A stretch of 64,000 bases of DNA from Plectrocnemia conspersa. Lineage: Eukaryota; Arthropoda; Insecta; Trichoptera; Polycentropodidae. Position numbers and translations under genes: made by a program. Below are positions 26,126-35,724 of this stretch, in pieces. The stretch lies in NCBI GenBank assembly GCA_009617715.1, contig VTFK01000111.1, forward strand, positions 682,001 through 746,000. The letters are read 5' to 3'. The notes beneath the pieces are model-generated. The model made no database searches and had not been told where the DNA came from. It was given only the letters and a program-made list of their open reading frames with translations. Positions within the stretch are counted from its first letter, which is position 1. Each line of letters opens with the position of its first letter.

Positions 26126-26270
26126 ATAATTATGCTGGCTTATGTGATAGCAATAAAAAATTCAAGCTACTTTTTTCAGATTGTAATATTTTAGTTATGG
26201 CGCAGTTTATTGTAAGCTAATAAAATTAGCATAATTAGAACTAACTAGCCTGCTCGATTTTAAAATTGGC
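26125..26270 (+). repeat. Isolated unit of the zen-intron tandem repeat
   Basis: Reads TTATGCTGGCTTATG, then TTCAAGCTACTTTTTTCAGA, then TGGCGCAGTTTATTGTAAGC, then TAATAAAATTAGCATAATTA. This is the same landmark order as the units at 9300 and 9610. Confidence 0.6.
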
Positions 26271-26700
26271 CTTATTTTTTATTGTTGGATAGCAATTTTT
26301 TTTAATTTAAAAATTAAAATTACAACTTTTGCTAATTTTTAAAAATATTTGTAATAATATAAAATTAAATTTACTATAAAATATAATTAACTTACAAAAA
26401 AATCTACGTTTTTCTTCATTACAAAAAACATTTTTTAATAGAACAATTCTTTTGCGAAAACAATGTAATATTTTATACAATTTTCTTTGAAACCTTTGCC
26501 AGTTTCGAAGGAAACGATACCGGTTTCGGCCGAATTCTTTTGCTGTTGACAGACAATGCAAGCTTTATATGCAACTGATCTTTTTATGTATTTTATAATA
26601 TAATACGCATAATATTAAGAGTGCGTATATCATTAATGATTGCTATTCAGCTACACTAATAAGTTTTTGAATATTTTTTATTACATTCGTTACTTCATAT
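26271..26700. other. AT-rich spacer
   Basis: The 84-codon minus frame is lysine/phenylalanine-rich, typical of random AT-rich DNA. No domain. Confidence 0.45.
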
Positions 26701-27190
26701 TGCTTATTAGATGGTCGTAAATTTTATTAGTAACGAGCCACCACTGCAATCCTCAGGCCGAATTATTTTTTTGCCACCGACACTTTGTCCGCAGTTAGAA
26801 TATCGCGCGCGTTCCTCGCGCGATATTCGCCGACATCCATCGCGCCAAACGTCCATCATTAATCACGTGACGCGAAATGTTGCCACACTCTGCCGAGCGG
26901 AGACGTCGGGGTGGAGGAGTGGAAAAAATAATGCCCAGGAGCAAAAAATTCGGTGCGTCCCGACTACGACGACGAGAGGCTTTGTGGCGGAGAGGAAAGG
27001 GAAAAAAAGAGAATTGTCATCGCCCGGAATATTATGTGTTTGTGGGGGTGGGGAAGTTTCCATGGTTAGATGGGGGAGGAGAGAGGTGGACTTCGACGTA
27101 TGGCCGTGTCGATTTTTTTACCTTTGAGATCTGCACGGAGAATTTTATGGGTCATCCAGGTGGTTTAGATTGGCGTTGCGCAGATATTTT
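26700..27190. promoter_or_regulatory. GC-rich, G-rich island
   Basis: Includes the palindrome-like CGCGCGCGTTCCTCGCGCGATATTCG region at 26804-26830 and G-rich GTGGGGGTGGGGAAG and GGGGGAGGAGAGAGG runs. Frames of 138 and 112 codons overlap each other on the same strand and lack recognisable domains, so it is read as non-coding. Confidence 0.32.
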
Positions 27191-27930
27191 ATTTTATTTT
27201 TTTATTATTAATTAATTGCTTTAAAGTAATATGCTTATTTTACACAGCATAATAAAACATATATTTAATAGCATTCTCGGCATATCGCTAATTTCCTCAA
27301 ATACTTTTAGAAGTTGCTATGTCAATGCTCAGCGATTTTTAGCTCAGTTTAAGAATGCCCCAAAAAGTCGCGATTGCATCCCTTAGTCTTAACCGTCACG
27401 GGCAAAACTCTCCTAACACGAGCCATCCAGCTTCTTAATAAGCTTGCTCGAAAACATCTAGATGAAACTAATACCTAATTATCTACACGTGTTTCATAAA
27501 GAAAACATATAGCATGTATATAATTTTGGCAATATACAAAATTTTACAATTATTAGCTCCACTTTTTTTTAAATAATTTTTAATATTATTGCTTTGCAAT
27601 AAACTTTAGTTTAATTTTAGTAAAAATAGTCATATACCGTATTTTTTTTGCATAAATATATGCTAGATAATAATATATCGTGTACAATTGACAATATGAT
27701 TATCCTCTAAAATTAGTGATTTCAAGATGCAGTATTTTTATCTTGATATATTATTAATTTATTTTTTAATAAATAACAATACATATGTATATACGTATTA
27801 TTAATGACAAATTTAGTTTTTGCGATTCGGATGACTAATGAAATATCATAATTATTTTTTCTTTCATGGCTCATCTTGGTTTATTCGGCGTGGCTCCGTT
27901 TGGGGCGACCCCAACTACGCTGTATTAATT
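27191..27930. other. AT-rich spacer with one mid-GC patch
   Basis: Patch at 27350-27480 has no coding signature. Around 27880-27925, GGCGTGGCTCCGTTTGGGGC directly precedes the SINE and may be part of it. Confidence 0.4.
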
Positions 27931-27934
27931 TAGC

Positions 27935-28105
27935 ACGATATACAAGTGGTTTAAATCGCTGACTATTGACCTGAAAGTCTTGGGTTTGAATCCTAGTGTT
28001 TTTAAACTTCTATCATGTCCGGAAGATTGGAATTAAAGATTAATATATAATTATAATTCCGATCGATTATCACAGATTAAGTTTTTTTTAGATTTTTCTA
28101 ATTGT
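27935..28105 (+). mobile_element. tRNA-derived SINE copy
   Basis: A-box-like TGGTTTAAATCG (27948) and B-box-like GGGTTTGAATCC (27982) stand about 33 bp apart, as in tRNA genes. They are followed by the shared tail GGAAGATTGGAATTA, TATATAATTATAATTCCGAT and TCACAGATTAAG. Matches the 34.2-kb copy base for base across ACTATTGACCTGAAAG. Confidence 0.65.
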
Positions 28106-28204
28106 AATAATATGTATTTAAAATTCTATAATAATGAGCTACTTCAGCGTATAGTGGTAATGTTTTGAGTAGTAGACCTTAACTGAAGTATTTAAAGAAA
28201 GTGT

Positions 28205-29366
28205 TTTGGCTGATCAAAAAATACGGTGAATGAATTTTTATAGCAACAACTGCTGACGCTACATTCATTTAAAGTCCGATAGCCTGACTCGTTGAGATAG
28301 TCGGTGTCAAGTTTGAACAAGTTGTGATTTGTCAGCCGGCTTTCAGAACCGTAAGAGTTTGATCGTGTTTACCGTGTCTGTCGCGCATCATGGATTTCGA
28401 CCAACACGTTCACATTAAGTTTTATTTTGAGTTGCAAAAAAGTGTCAAAGAAGCTCATGAAATATTAAAATCTGTGGTGACTCTGAAGACTGTTTACAAG
28501 TGGTATGAGCGATTTGAGTCAGTTAAAGACGTCCTTCGACCTCAAAAACAGACGAAAACGTGCCAAAAGTTTTAAAAATGGTTCGATCAAACAGGCGATT
28601 GACTATTCAAGAGCTTAACAAAGAACTGAACATCTTGTACGGGTCCATGCAAAGCATTTTAACCACTGAAATAAGTGAGTGCGAAATTTTTTCGTAAGCT
28701 TTTGACTGATTAACAGAAGGAAAATCGTGTGTCAGTTTGCACGGAATTGAAGCATCGTCTTGAAACAGATCCGGACTTCATGATCGAAAGTTGGGCGTAT
28801 GGCTATGATACTGTGATGAAAATGCAGGGCTACTTGCCCTAAGATGGCACTTCAGTCAAAGTCAAACATCATGGTCATGATAATTGTCTTTTTTTAGATA
28901 GAGAGGGCATAGCGCGATCAGAGTTCATTCCAACGGGAAACACTGTGAACTCAGAATATTACAAGGCCGTACTGTAACGTATGTATGGGGAAAGAGACAA
29001 TGGCTTCCTCCATCACGACAATGCGACGTGCCACACCTCGCTTCTGATCGGCGAATTTTTGGCAAAAAAATGTTCCTCTCCTTCCACTTTTACCACCATA
29101 CGACTTCTGGCTCTTCCCAAAAATAATGATCGTGCTAAAATTAAAAGGTTTTGCTACCATTCTCGACATTGTGAGGTCTACGACGAAGCAACTAAAGAAC
29201 CTTCCGAAAGAAGCCTTCCAGAAATCCTTCCAATCATGAAATCAACGCTGGAATAAGTGCATCACTAGCCAAGGAGAGTACTTCAAATGAAATAAATTCA
29301 AATTTGATGCAAGCTTATTACTTTGTTCGTAATAAAATTCACCGTACTTTTTGATCACACCTCGTA
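28205..29366 (+). mobile_element. Mariner-family transposon, defective
   Basis: Inverted termini: TGATCAAAAAATACGGTGAA at 28211-28230 on the left, and the reverse complement of TGATCAAAAAGTACGGTGAA near 29337-29356 on the right. The right end finishes in CACACCTCGTA next to TA, as mariner targets do. The left outer edge is eroded. The transposase between the ends is inactivated. Confidence 0.85.
28390..29308 (+). pseudogene. Mariner transposase pseudogene
   Basis: The start at 28390 gives the helix-turn-helix N-terminus (MDFDQHVHIKFYFEL; VYKWYERF), interrupted by a stop at 28573-28575. The next ~200 bp is shifted, then DPDF and ESWAYGYD (about 28768-28810) mark the catalytic core. The residues that normally carry the first catalytic Asp just before ESW are missing. 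LHHDNATCHTSL (about 29005-29045) retains the second Asp. PPYDFWLFPK is found in a shifted frame after a deletion of the usual SPDLAPC stretch. KEAFQKSF and RWNKCITSQGEYF close the protein. At least one deletion at each catalytic block and several frame changes make it inactive. It once cut and pasted the element through its DDE/D core. Confidence 0.85.
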
Positions 29367-29467
29367 TATACTGCTTAGGAATGAGAGGCAGTGAAACACA
29401 TATATCCAATGCCAATTATTTAGAGCGAAACCAGACTCCTTGTTTAATTTTATATATATTTTATCAA

Positions 29468-29721
29468 CAGTGGCGTAGCTAGGGTATGTGCTGCCAAAAG
29501 CGATCCTTAAAATTGCCGCCCTATACATTTTTTGCAGAGTCATAAAATCAGCATTTCTTAAAATAATAAATTGGTTATTATTAAGCTCTTGTTATTCGTG
29601 GATTTATATATGTTTTAGTGCATTCAGGGTTAAGAACCACACTAGACGATCCCATCGCGAATATACCGCCCCCAAGCAAGTGCCGCCCGGGGCGGCCCGT
29701 TCCCCCATAGCTACGCCACTG
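29468..29721. mobile_element. hAT-like MITE with CAGTGGCGTAGC termini
   Basis: 254 bp between CAGTGGCGTAGCTAGGG (29468) and the inverted ATAGCTACGCCACTG ending at 29721. The right half is GC-rich (GCCGCCCGGGGCGGCCCG). The 8-bp flanks do not match, so the target duplication has decayed or the ends are slightly off. Solitary ends of the same type occur at 34610-34637 and 54806-54836. Confidence 0.75.
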
Positions 29722-30190
29722 TAGTCAGTAGTGTCAGGAGTGTCACTAGAATGATATAGTCCAACTTATATAACCGACCCTGATTTTTTATTAAAGTAAT
29801 TGCATCAGCACTATTATTGAACACTATGCGGATATTTTAAACCGCTTTTTTTTGCTTCTACGCCGACAAAAAATATTTAAATTAATTAAATTAGTTATTT
29901 TTAATAAATTTTCAATATTTACTATTTATTTCTGTACAATAAATCATGTGTGAGAATGATACAAGCGTCGTACCTGAGAAAATTATATAATAATAAAGAC
30001 ATTCATGTTATCATTAGCATGACATTTTTTATAGTTTGTACAAAACGTTTTCTTTAATATGTAATAACTTTAAGATTATAGCTTAATTTTGCGATTAAAC
30101 TGTAAGGTGTATAGATTACCAGTTAGCACAGCTACCTCACATTAGTATTTAAAAACGTTCTACGAGAAAAATATATTTTAAACATAAGTT
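29722..30190. other. AT-rich spacer
   Basis: Nothing recognised. Confidence 0.5.
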
Positions 30191-30800
30191 ATTTTATCTA
30201 AAAATAAAACGAGACCGAAATAGGACGAAATAAAATAAATCTCCACCGCTGCCGTTGGCCTCCTTTATTCTTTCTTCCATCGTGATTTTTTTTATTCCCG
30301 GTCCCCGAGATAAACCGTTTTTGACGGGCCGGTTTTCCTTTAGATTTTCCGGTACAATTGGATTTGTATAAGGGGATGGATGCGGGCCGAAATCTGAGCT
30401 TTGCCGAAAGGGGGCTTTCGCGTTTGAATTGGAAAAGATTTTTTGCAATTCATTGTGTTTGATAACCTGAATGAGATATAGCCGCTTCCAGGGGATTTCT
30501 ATGCCACGAGAGAATACCAATAACACCCACCCACACGCACGCATAACGAGTTACAGATTCCCTTTATTGTAATTGCGGCCCATTATGGACCGATATGAAA
30601 ATTCGATGTGTGGTGTACGTTTTATGGGGATTATGGCGCGTATCCAAATTTACGATTACGAAACGTGACATTTCGCAGCAGATTCGTGACTGACGTGTTA
30701 ATTTTTTCATACTGAATCGATTTTTTTGTCGTTCTGATGCGAGGGAAAACTGCGACGAATTGGCTTTTGAACGCGCGTGTTAACTTCAACTAAACAATAA
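30190..30800. promoter_or_regulatory. Large GC-rich island
   Basis: Balanced composition with CpG-rich words (GGTCCCCGAGATAAACCG, CCGAAAGGGGGCTTTCG) and TTTATGGGGATTATGGCG. The 116-codon minus frame shows no domain. Candidate regulatory DNA. Confidence 0.32.
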
Positions 30801-31340
30801 GTAACGTAATGATGGTAATAAATTTATTTAAGAAATGTTCTACAGCGATGGTGAATAATTTATTAAAAAAACCCTCGACTCAAGGGCATTTCAATGTCAC
30901 GTTTGTAATTTTATTTTATGTCAATTACACCTTGCCATATATAAATAAGATCAATCGAACAAAATATAAAGCTACACTACATTAATTTTTTTTCAATTAG
31001 CTATATTTTTTTTTAGATTAGTCGATTTTTTAACTATATATTTTATCATAATATATACAATGCATTATTTTTAGATTTAAATTATACATTTATGTTAGCA
31101 AAAGTTCTTTGCTAAACGAATCAATAAAAAAAATTGCTCTGTATTAATTTTTTAAATATAATTTTAACTTGCAGAAATAAAGTAATAAATGTGTGATGCT
31201 AAACAAATATAAGGAAAATCTGTATCTACAAAATATAATCATGGCTTAGTGAAGCGCAGTGCCCAAAATCTACAGATTTTATTTAATAGATATAATTTTA
31301 AACGATAACGGCAATCCTATCGATGTATTACCGTAATATT
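30801..31340. other. AT-rich spacer
   Basis: Nothing recognised. Confidence 0.5.
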
Positions 31341-31359
31341 TTTTCACATATCAGCAGGT

Positions 31360-31910
31360 AAATGTGTAGAGGTACCACAGTGAGAGGCGGGTGGGCGTGG
31401 CGCAGCCGGCAGATGAAGGAAGATCCGAGCAGAAGAAAAATACTGGTTCGGCTCTGCATCTAACAAAAAGACTAATAATGAGAGATTTGTTTCGACGTCA
31501 ACCGGCGTCTTTCAGCTGTGGGAAGATTCCGTCGTCGGAAGAAGGTGAACCGAGTCAGATTAATCTTGATCAGAGCTGGAGAGTATCGACGAACAGAGGT
31601 CGCAGTTCAAACGCCCGAATTCTTCTGAACTCAACGACTGTGAAGATGAAAAAATGCGCAAAGAACACGCCGACTAATTGCCGATTGAAAAACTGTGAGA
31701 CATTATTCAAAACATGGCATGATTTAGCTGCTTTTTAATCATTCAGGGAAGAAGATCTTTAGTGGCTATTCAAAGCTGTTGAATTGTGGGTATAAAAAGT
31801 CTGAGTGTCAATCTAAATACCTCTCTACCCCATCTGTAATAAAATCCGGTTTATCTTTTATTTTTTGTTGCTGCTAATTTTCAATAATTACTATCGATTC
31901 AAATACACAT
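31360..31910 (+). repeat. LTR-like segment with TATA box and poly(A) signal
   Basis: Begins with a TGTAGAGG word at 31361. It has a GC-rich body, then TATAAAAAG (31791-31799) and AATAAA (31838-31843) some 45 bp later, followed by a T-rich stretch. This TATA / short R / poly(A) layout is what an LTR of a gypsy or BEL retrotransposon looks like. The 115-codon frame at 31391-31738 has no recognisable domain. Neither a paired LTR nor a target duplication was identified, so it could equally be a host promoter fragment. Confidence 0.3.
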
Positions 31911-32450
31911 GGTAGTTTATTAAATTTAAGATTGCGTTTTTCGAGTTTGAGGATCTTCGCCGATGGTAAAAAGGTGAAGGGAGCTCCGCCTACCAACGTA
32001 GACAAATCGAGTGTCAAGAGGTAATAAGCGGCCAGAGATAGCTGGACAAATGCCTTTCCTACACAACCTTCAATCATAGCCGCGATTTACAAGACCAATC
32101 TCACCGACCAAATTCCACCAACTTTTTATACCACTAAGCTAATTCTATGGATGTATAATATTCTACGTTCAATGGCGGTCAACAGACGCTGGTCACTCTT
32201 CCTGGTTCGGAAACCCTAAGAGCAAAAACTTTTTATCCAATAGCCAAATCGATTTTTAACAAGCGCGGTTTAAGCAAAATTTCGTAGGGTAGATACTAAA
32301 AAAATAATAATATTATAATGAACCGTTTACTGTATTTTTTAGACTAAATAATATTTTTATAAAAGGTAATTCATTGATTCAAATGAGATTTAGTTGCTGA
32401 TTTAAGTTGTATATAATTGGACCTTGCTAATTTTTTTGCTTTGTTTATGA
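31911..32450. other. Mid-GC sequence without recognised genes
   Basis: 31920-32230 is GC-richer and could be part of the same element as the LTR-like segment. The 67-codon minus-strand frame (31874-32077) shows no domain. Confidence 0.35.
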
Positions 32451-32457
32451 TCTGAAT

Positions 32458-33810
32458 CAGGGCCGCCGAGAGCGAACCCGGGCCCTGTGAAAACAATGAT
32501 TCCGGGCCTCATGACATAAATGGCATTTTATATATTTTTAACATCGTAATATAATTTCTTGAATAAATAATAATAGCTACGAGTTAACCATTTCTATGCT
32601 AAAAATAAATATAAAAATTAGCAACCATTGCAACATATTTTCTGAAATCATATTTTATGTGAAATATTTTAAATATGCATTAAAAATTATTAAAAATATC
32701 TACTAATAATTATCAGCAAAAGCAATAAAATCGTGCCATTGCAGTGAAAACGTTCGATTATCAAGCGTTCATATTAGGGCTTTAAAGCAATATTACAAGT
32801 GAAAATCGAATAAATTACAATTAAACCAATTTTTTGACTAATAAGAAAACACAAAAAATAACTATCCCTTCTCAGAAGGCAAAAAATCACGTCAAAGGCA
32901 ATAAAATCGTGCCGTCGCTATCGCAGTGGGAATTTTCAGTAATCTGACGTTCACACTACACCTTTAAAAATATTATTACAAATTAAATGCGGAGCATAAA
33001 AATCAAATTTTGTCTAATAGAAGACCGCAAAAAATAATAATTCATTCTCAAAAGTCAAAAATCCACGTCAAAAGAAATAAAATCGTGCCATTGCAGTGAA
33101 AACGCTCGATTATCAAACGTTTATTTTAGGAATTTATAGCAATATTACGAGTGAGAATCGAATAAAGTACATCTTAAGCAAATTTTGACTAATAAGAAAG
33201 CACAAAAAATAACTATCCCTTCTCAGAAGGCAAAAAATCACGTCAAAAGCAATAAAATCGTGCCGTCGCCATCGCAATGGAAATTTTTAGTAATCTAAAG
33301 TTCACACTACACGTTTTAAAATATTATTACAAATTAAATGAGGAACATATTAATCAAATTTTGCCTAATAGAAGACCGCAAAAAATAATTATTTATTCTC
33401 AGAAGTCAAAAATCCACGTCAAAAGAAATAAAATCGTGCCATTGCAGTGAAAACGCTCGATTATCAAGCGTTTATATTAGGAATTTATAACAATATTAGG
33501 AGTGAGAATCAAATAAAGTACATCTAAACTAAATTTTGACTAAAAGGAGAGCGCAAAAAATAATTATCCCTTCTCAGAAGACAAAAATTCACGTCAAAAG
33601 CAATAAAATCGTGCCGTCGCCATTGCAATGGAAGTTTTTAGTAATCTAAAGTTCACACTACACGTTTGAAAATATTATTACAAATTAAATGAGGAACATA
33701 TTAATCGAATTTTGCCCAATAGAAGAGCACAAAAGAATAATTCATTCTCAGAAGTCAAAAATTCACGTCAAAAGCAATAAAATCGTGCTATCGCCGTCAC
33801 ATATTTTTTA
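32458..33810 (+). mobile_element. Dispersed family A copy, internally amplified
   Basis: Same 5' sequence as the 22.05 and 50.16-kb copies (CAGGGCCGCCGAGAGCGAAC; ACAATGATTCCGGGCCTCAT). The internal dimer is expanded into the tandem array described separately. No coding capacity. Confidence 0.68.
32700..33800 (+). repeat. Satellite-like array, ~175-bp monomers in alternating dimers
   Basis: The landmark CAATAAAATCGTGCC (or AAATAAAATCGTGCC) recurs at 32723, 32899, 33075, 33250, 33426, 33601 and 33775, spacings of 176, 176, 175, 176, 175 and 174 bp. Two monomer types alternate. One continues ATTGCAGTGAAAACG, then CTCGATTATCAA. The other continues GTCGCCATCGC, then GTTCACACTACACG. The higher-order unit is therefore about 351 bp. 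Confidence 0.85.
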
Positions 33811-34205
33811 TTGAGCTTAGAATTCTTTGATTAATCATAAATAAAATATGATACATTAAAAAATAATATATTATTATTATAAATTTCATAACATGATTAA
33901 GTACTATATGAAAAATAGTAATTTCAGAATATTTGTAAATATTTATTTATTTATTGTATATCTTTGCAATATGACAGGCATTAGACCAATGAGTAACAAT
34001 AAAATAAACACAATCAACTAAAATATGCAGAGGTTAAAAGTATATTAAATATATTTAAAAAAAAAATAATACTTGCAACACCATTTCGAACTCATATGAC
34101 CAGTTATACAATCATTTTTAAACATGAATCATATGAAGAGCATTTCAAGTCATGCATGAAATTAAAAAATACAGACAGAAACTGTCTAAAGAAATAACAG
34201 GACGA
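33811..34205. other. AT-rich spacer
   Basis: Nothing recognised. Confidence 0.5.
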
Positions 34206-34206
34206 A

Positions 34207-34382
34207 AGACAAGTGGTATAAGTGTACGACTATTGACCTGAAAGACCTGGGTTCAAATCACATACGGACCATCCCATAGAAATTTCCATCGTAACTAGGA
34301 GATCGGAATTAGTAATTATTATATAAATAAATTTCCGATCAATCATCACAGATTTACCTAGATTTTTTTAATCTCACGGATG
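34207..34382 (+). mobile_element. tRNA-derived SINE copy
   Basis: A-box-like TGGTATAAGTG (34213) and B-box-like GGGTTCAAATCA (34249) at tRNA-like spacing. The shared tail GATCGGAATTAGTAATTATT, TTTCCGATCAATCATCACAG, ATTTTTTTAATCTC follows. Best preserved of the copies here. Confidence 0.7.
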
Positions 34383-34970
34383 AATATCGTAAGTATTAAT
34401 TAAAATCGAGTTATGTCGTACATATCTAGTATTAAAATTATTCTAAGTATGAGATATTTTCACCTATTAAAAATAAATGCAAAGTCATTGCTTACAATAA
34501 TTTAAAAAAAATGTCTTCGCTTAATAAATAAACAATTATAACATGCAAATAATTATCGAAAAAAATATGAACCTTTGTGCTACTCATAATTGGTTCCTTT
34601 GGTCCAAAAGTTTGCCTATTCCTACCCTACGCCACTGTCAAGTGTGCCGCCAAGTTTTTGGCCATAGTAAATAAATAGACCCCAACAATAATATTTTAAT
34701 TTACTTATTATTTTCAATATTTAAAAAAAATAGCAAACCCAGATCCTACATTAGATAAACCAGTAAGAAATAACATACGTTTCTCCACATATTAGAAAAC
34801 TTTTCAATCCTCTTAATCAGTGCAAATTCAGATATACTATTATAATTTAAATTAATATCTAAGAACCAATAGCCTTAGTTCATTAGATTAGACAATTCTT
34901 TAAGATGTGTCATTGATGTTTCTTTCAACCCTTTTTGTAAACTGTTTTCTTTTCGCAATTTTATATTTAA
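34383..34970. other. AT-rich DNA with a solitary MITE end
   Basis: 34610-34637 (ending TACGCCACTG) is the right end of the hAT-like MITE found intact at 29468-29721. Otherwise AT-rich with nothing recognised. Confidence 0.45.
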
Positions 34971-35400
34971 ATTTTCCCCATCTACCCCCGTGGCGTTTTC
35001 TCACATACGACACCATCGTTTGATTTTCGCCAAAAGCAGCAGGGTGTCCCCATTGTCGGGATACGTGTGCGGGGGACCCATAAGCCTTTCATCCGGTTGA
35101 CAAGACGTTGATTGGCTCTCATTGGCTGCTTAACAAGCCGCCAGCTTTGTCGGCGTATCCTTCACATCAAGATACCCCAAAGAGGGCGAAGGGGGTCGAA
35201 ACGCCCCCTTCAACGAAACACTCCCGGGCTTCCGCCCATTGTGCGGCCCTGGCTAAGGTTATACTACACTCAAGATAAGCCGAGGGCCCGTTTTAAAGTT
35301 GTACTTTCATTCGGCGTATCGATAAGGTATTTTGGGGCTACAGTGGTACAGACGGACGGTCGGGCCTAGGATTGGTGAGGTAATGGCAAAATAATAATCT
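34970..35400. promoter_or_regulatory. GC-rich island with G-rich motif
   Basis: Contains the near-palindromic GGGGGTCGAAACGCCCCC (35191-35208), the best example of the word shared among islands. The 85-codon plus frame is Arg/Pro-rich without a domain. Candidate regulatory DNA. Confidence 0.37.
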
Positions 35401-35724
35401 TGACGGTTTATGAAAAAATCGACCCAAATTGGGCAATCATCCCTTCTACGGTTCAGTTGAGTTGAGCCAATTTTGCCCCTTTTATTTTGTGTGTCGTATA
35501 TGAGCTGAATGATTTATTTACTGTTTTATTATTTTTACTTCAAAGTTACAATAAAACATTGCGTACATAATGTAGAAAGGCTTTGTGATTATAAAAATAT
35601 TATAAATAATAATAATATATGTATCATTTAGATAATAATAGATAAATAAAACGAAGCTTGAAACTTAAAATTATGCATAAAATAAATAAAAATAATATAA
35701 CTCACTTGTGTTACATACCGGATT

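Noticed and set aside
26711..27215. Two overlapping plus-strand frames of 138 and 112 codons
   Set aside because: They occupy different frames of one GC-rich island; Arg/Gly-rich content follows the base composition; no domain.
32700..33800. Regular repeats considered as a CRISPR array
   Set aside because: The ~175-bp monomers are repeated throughout, without unique spacers, and the genome is eukaryotic.
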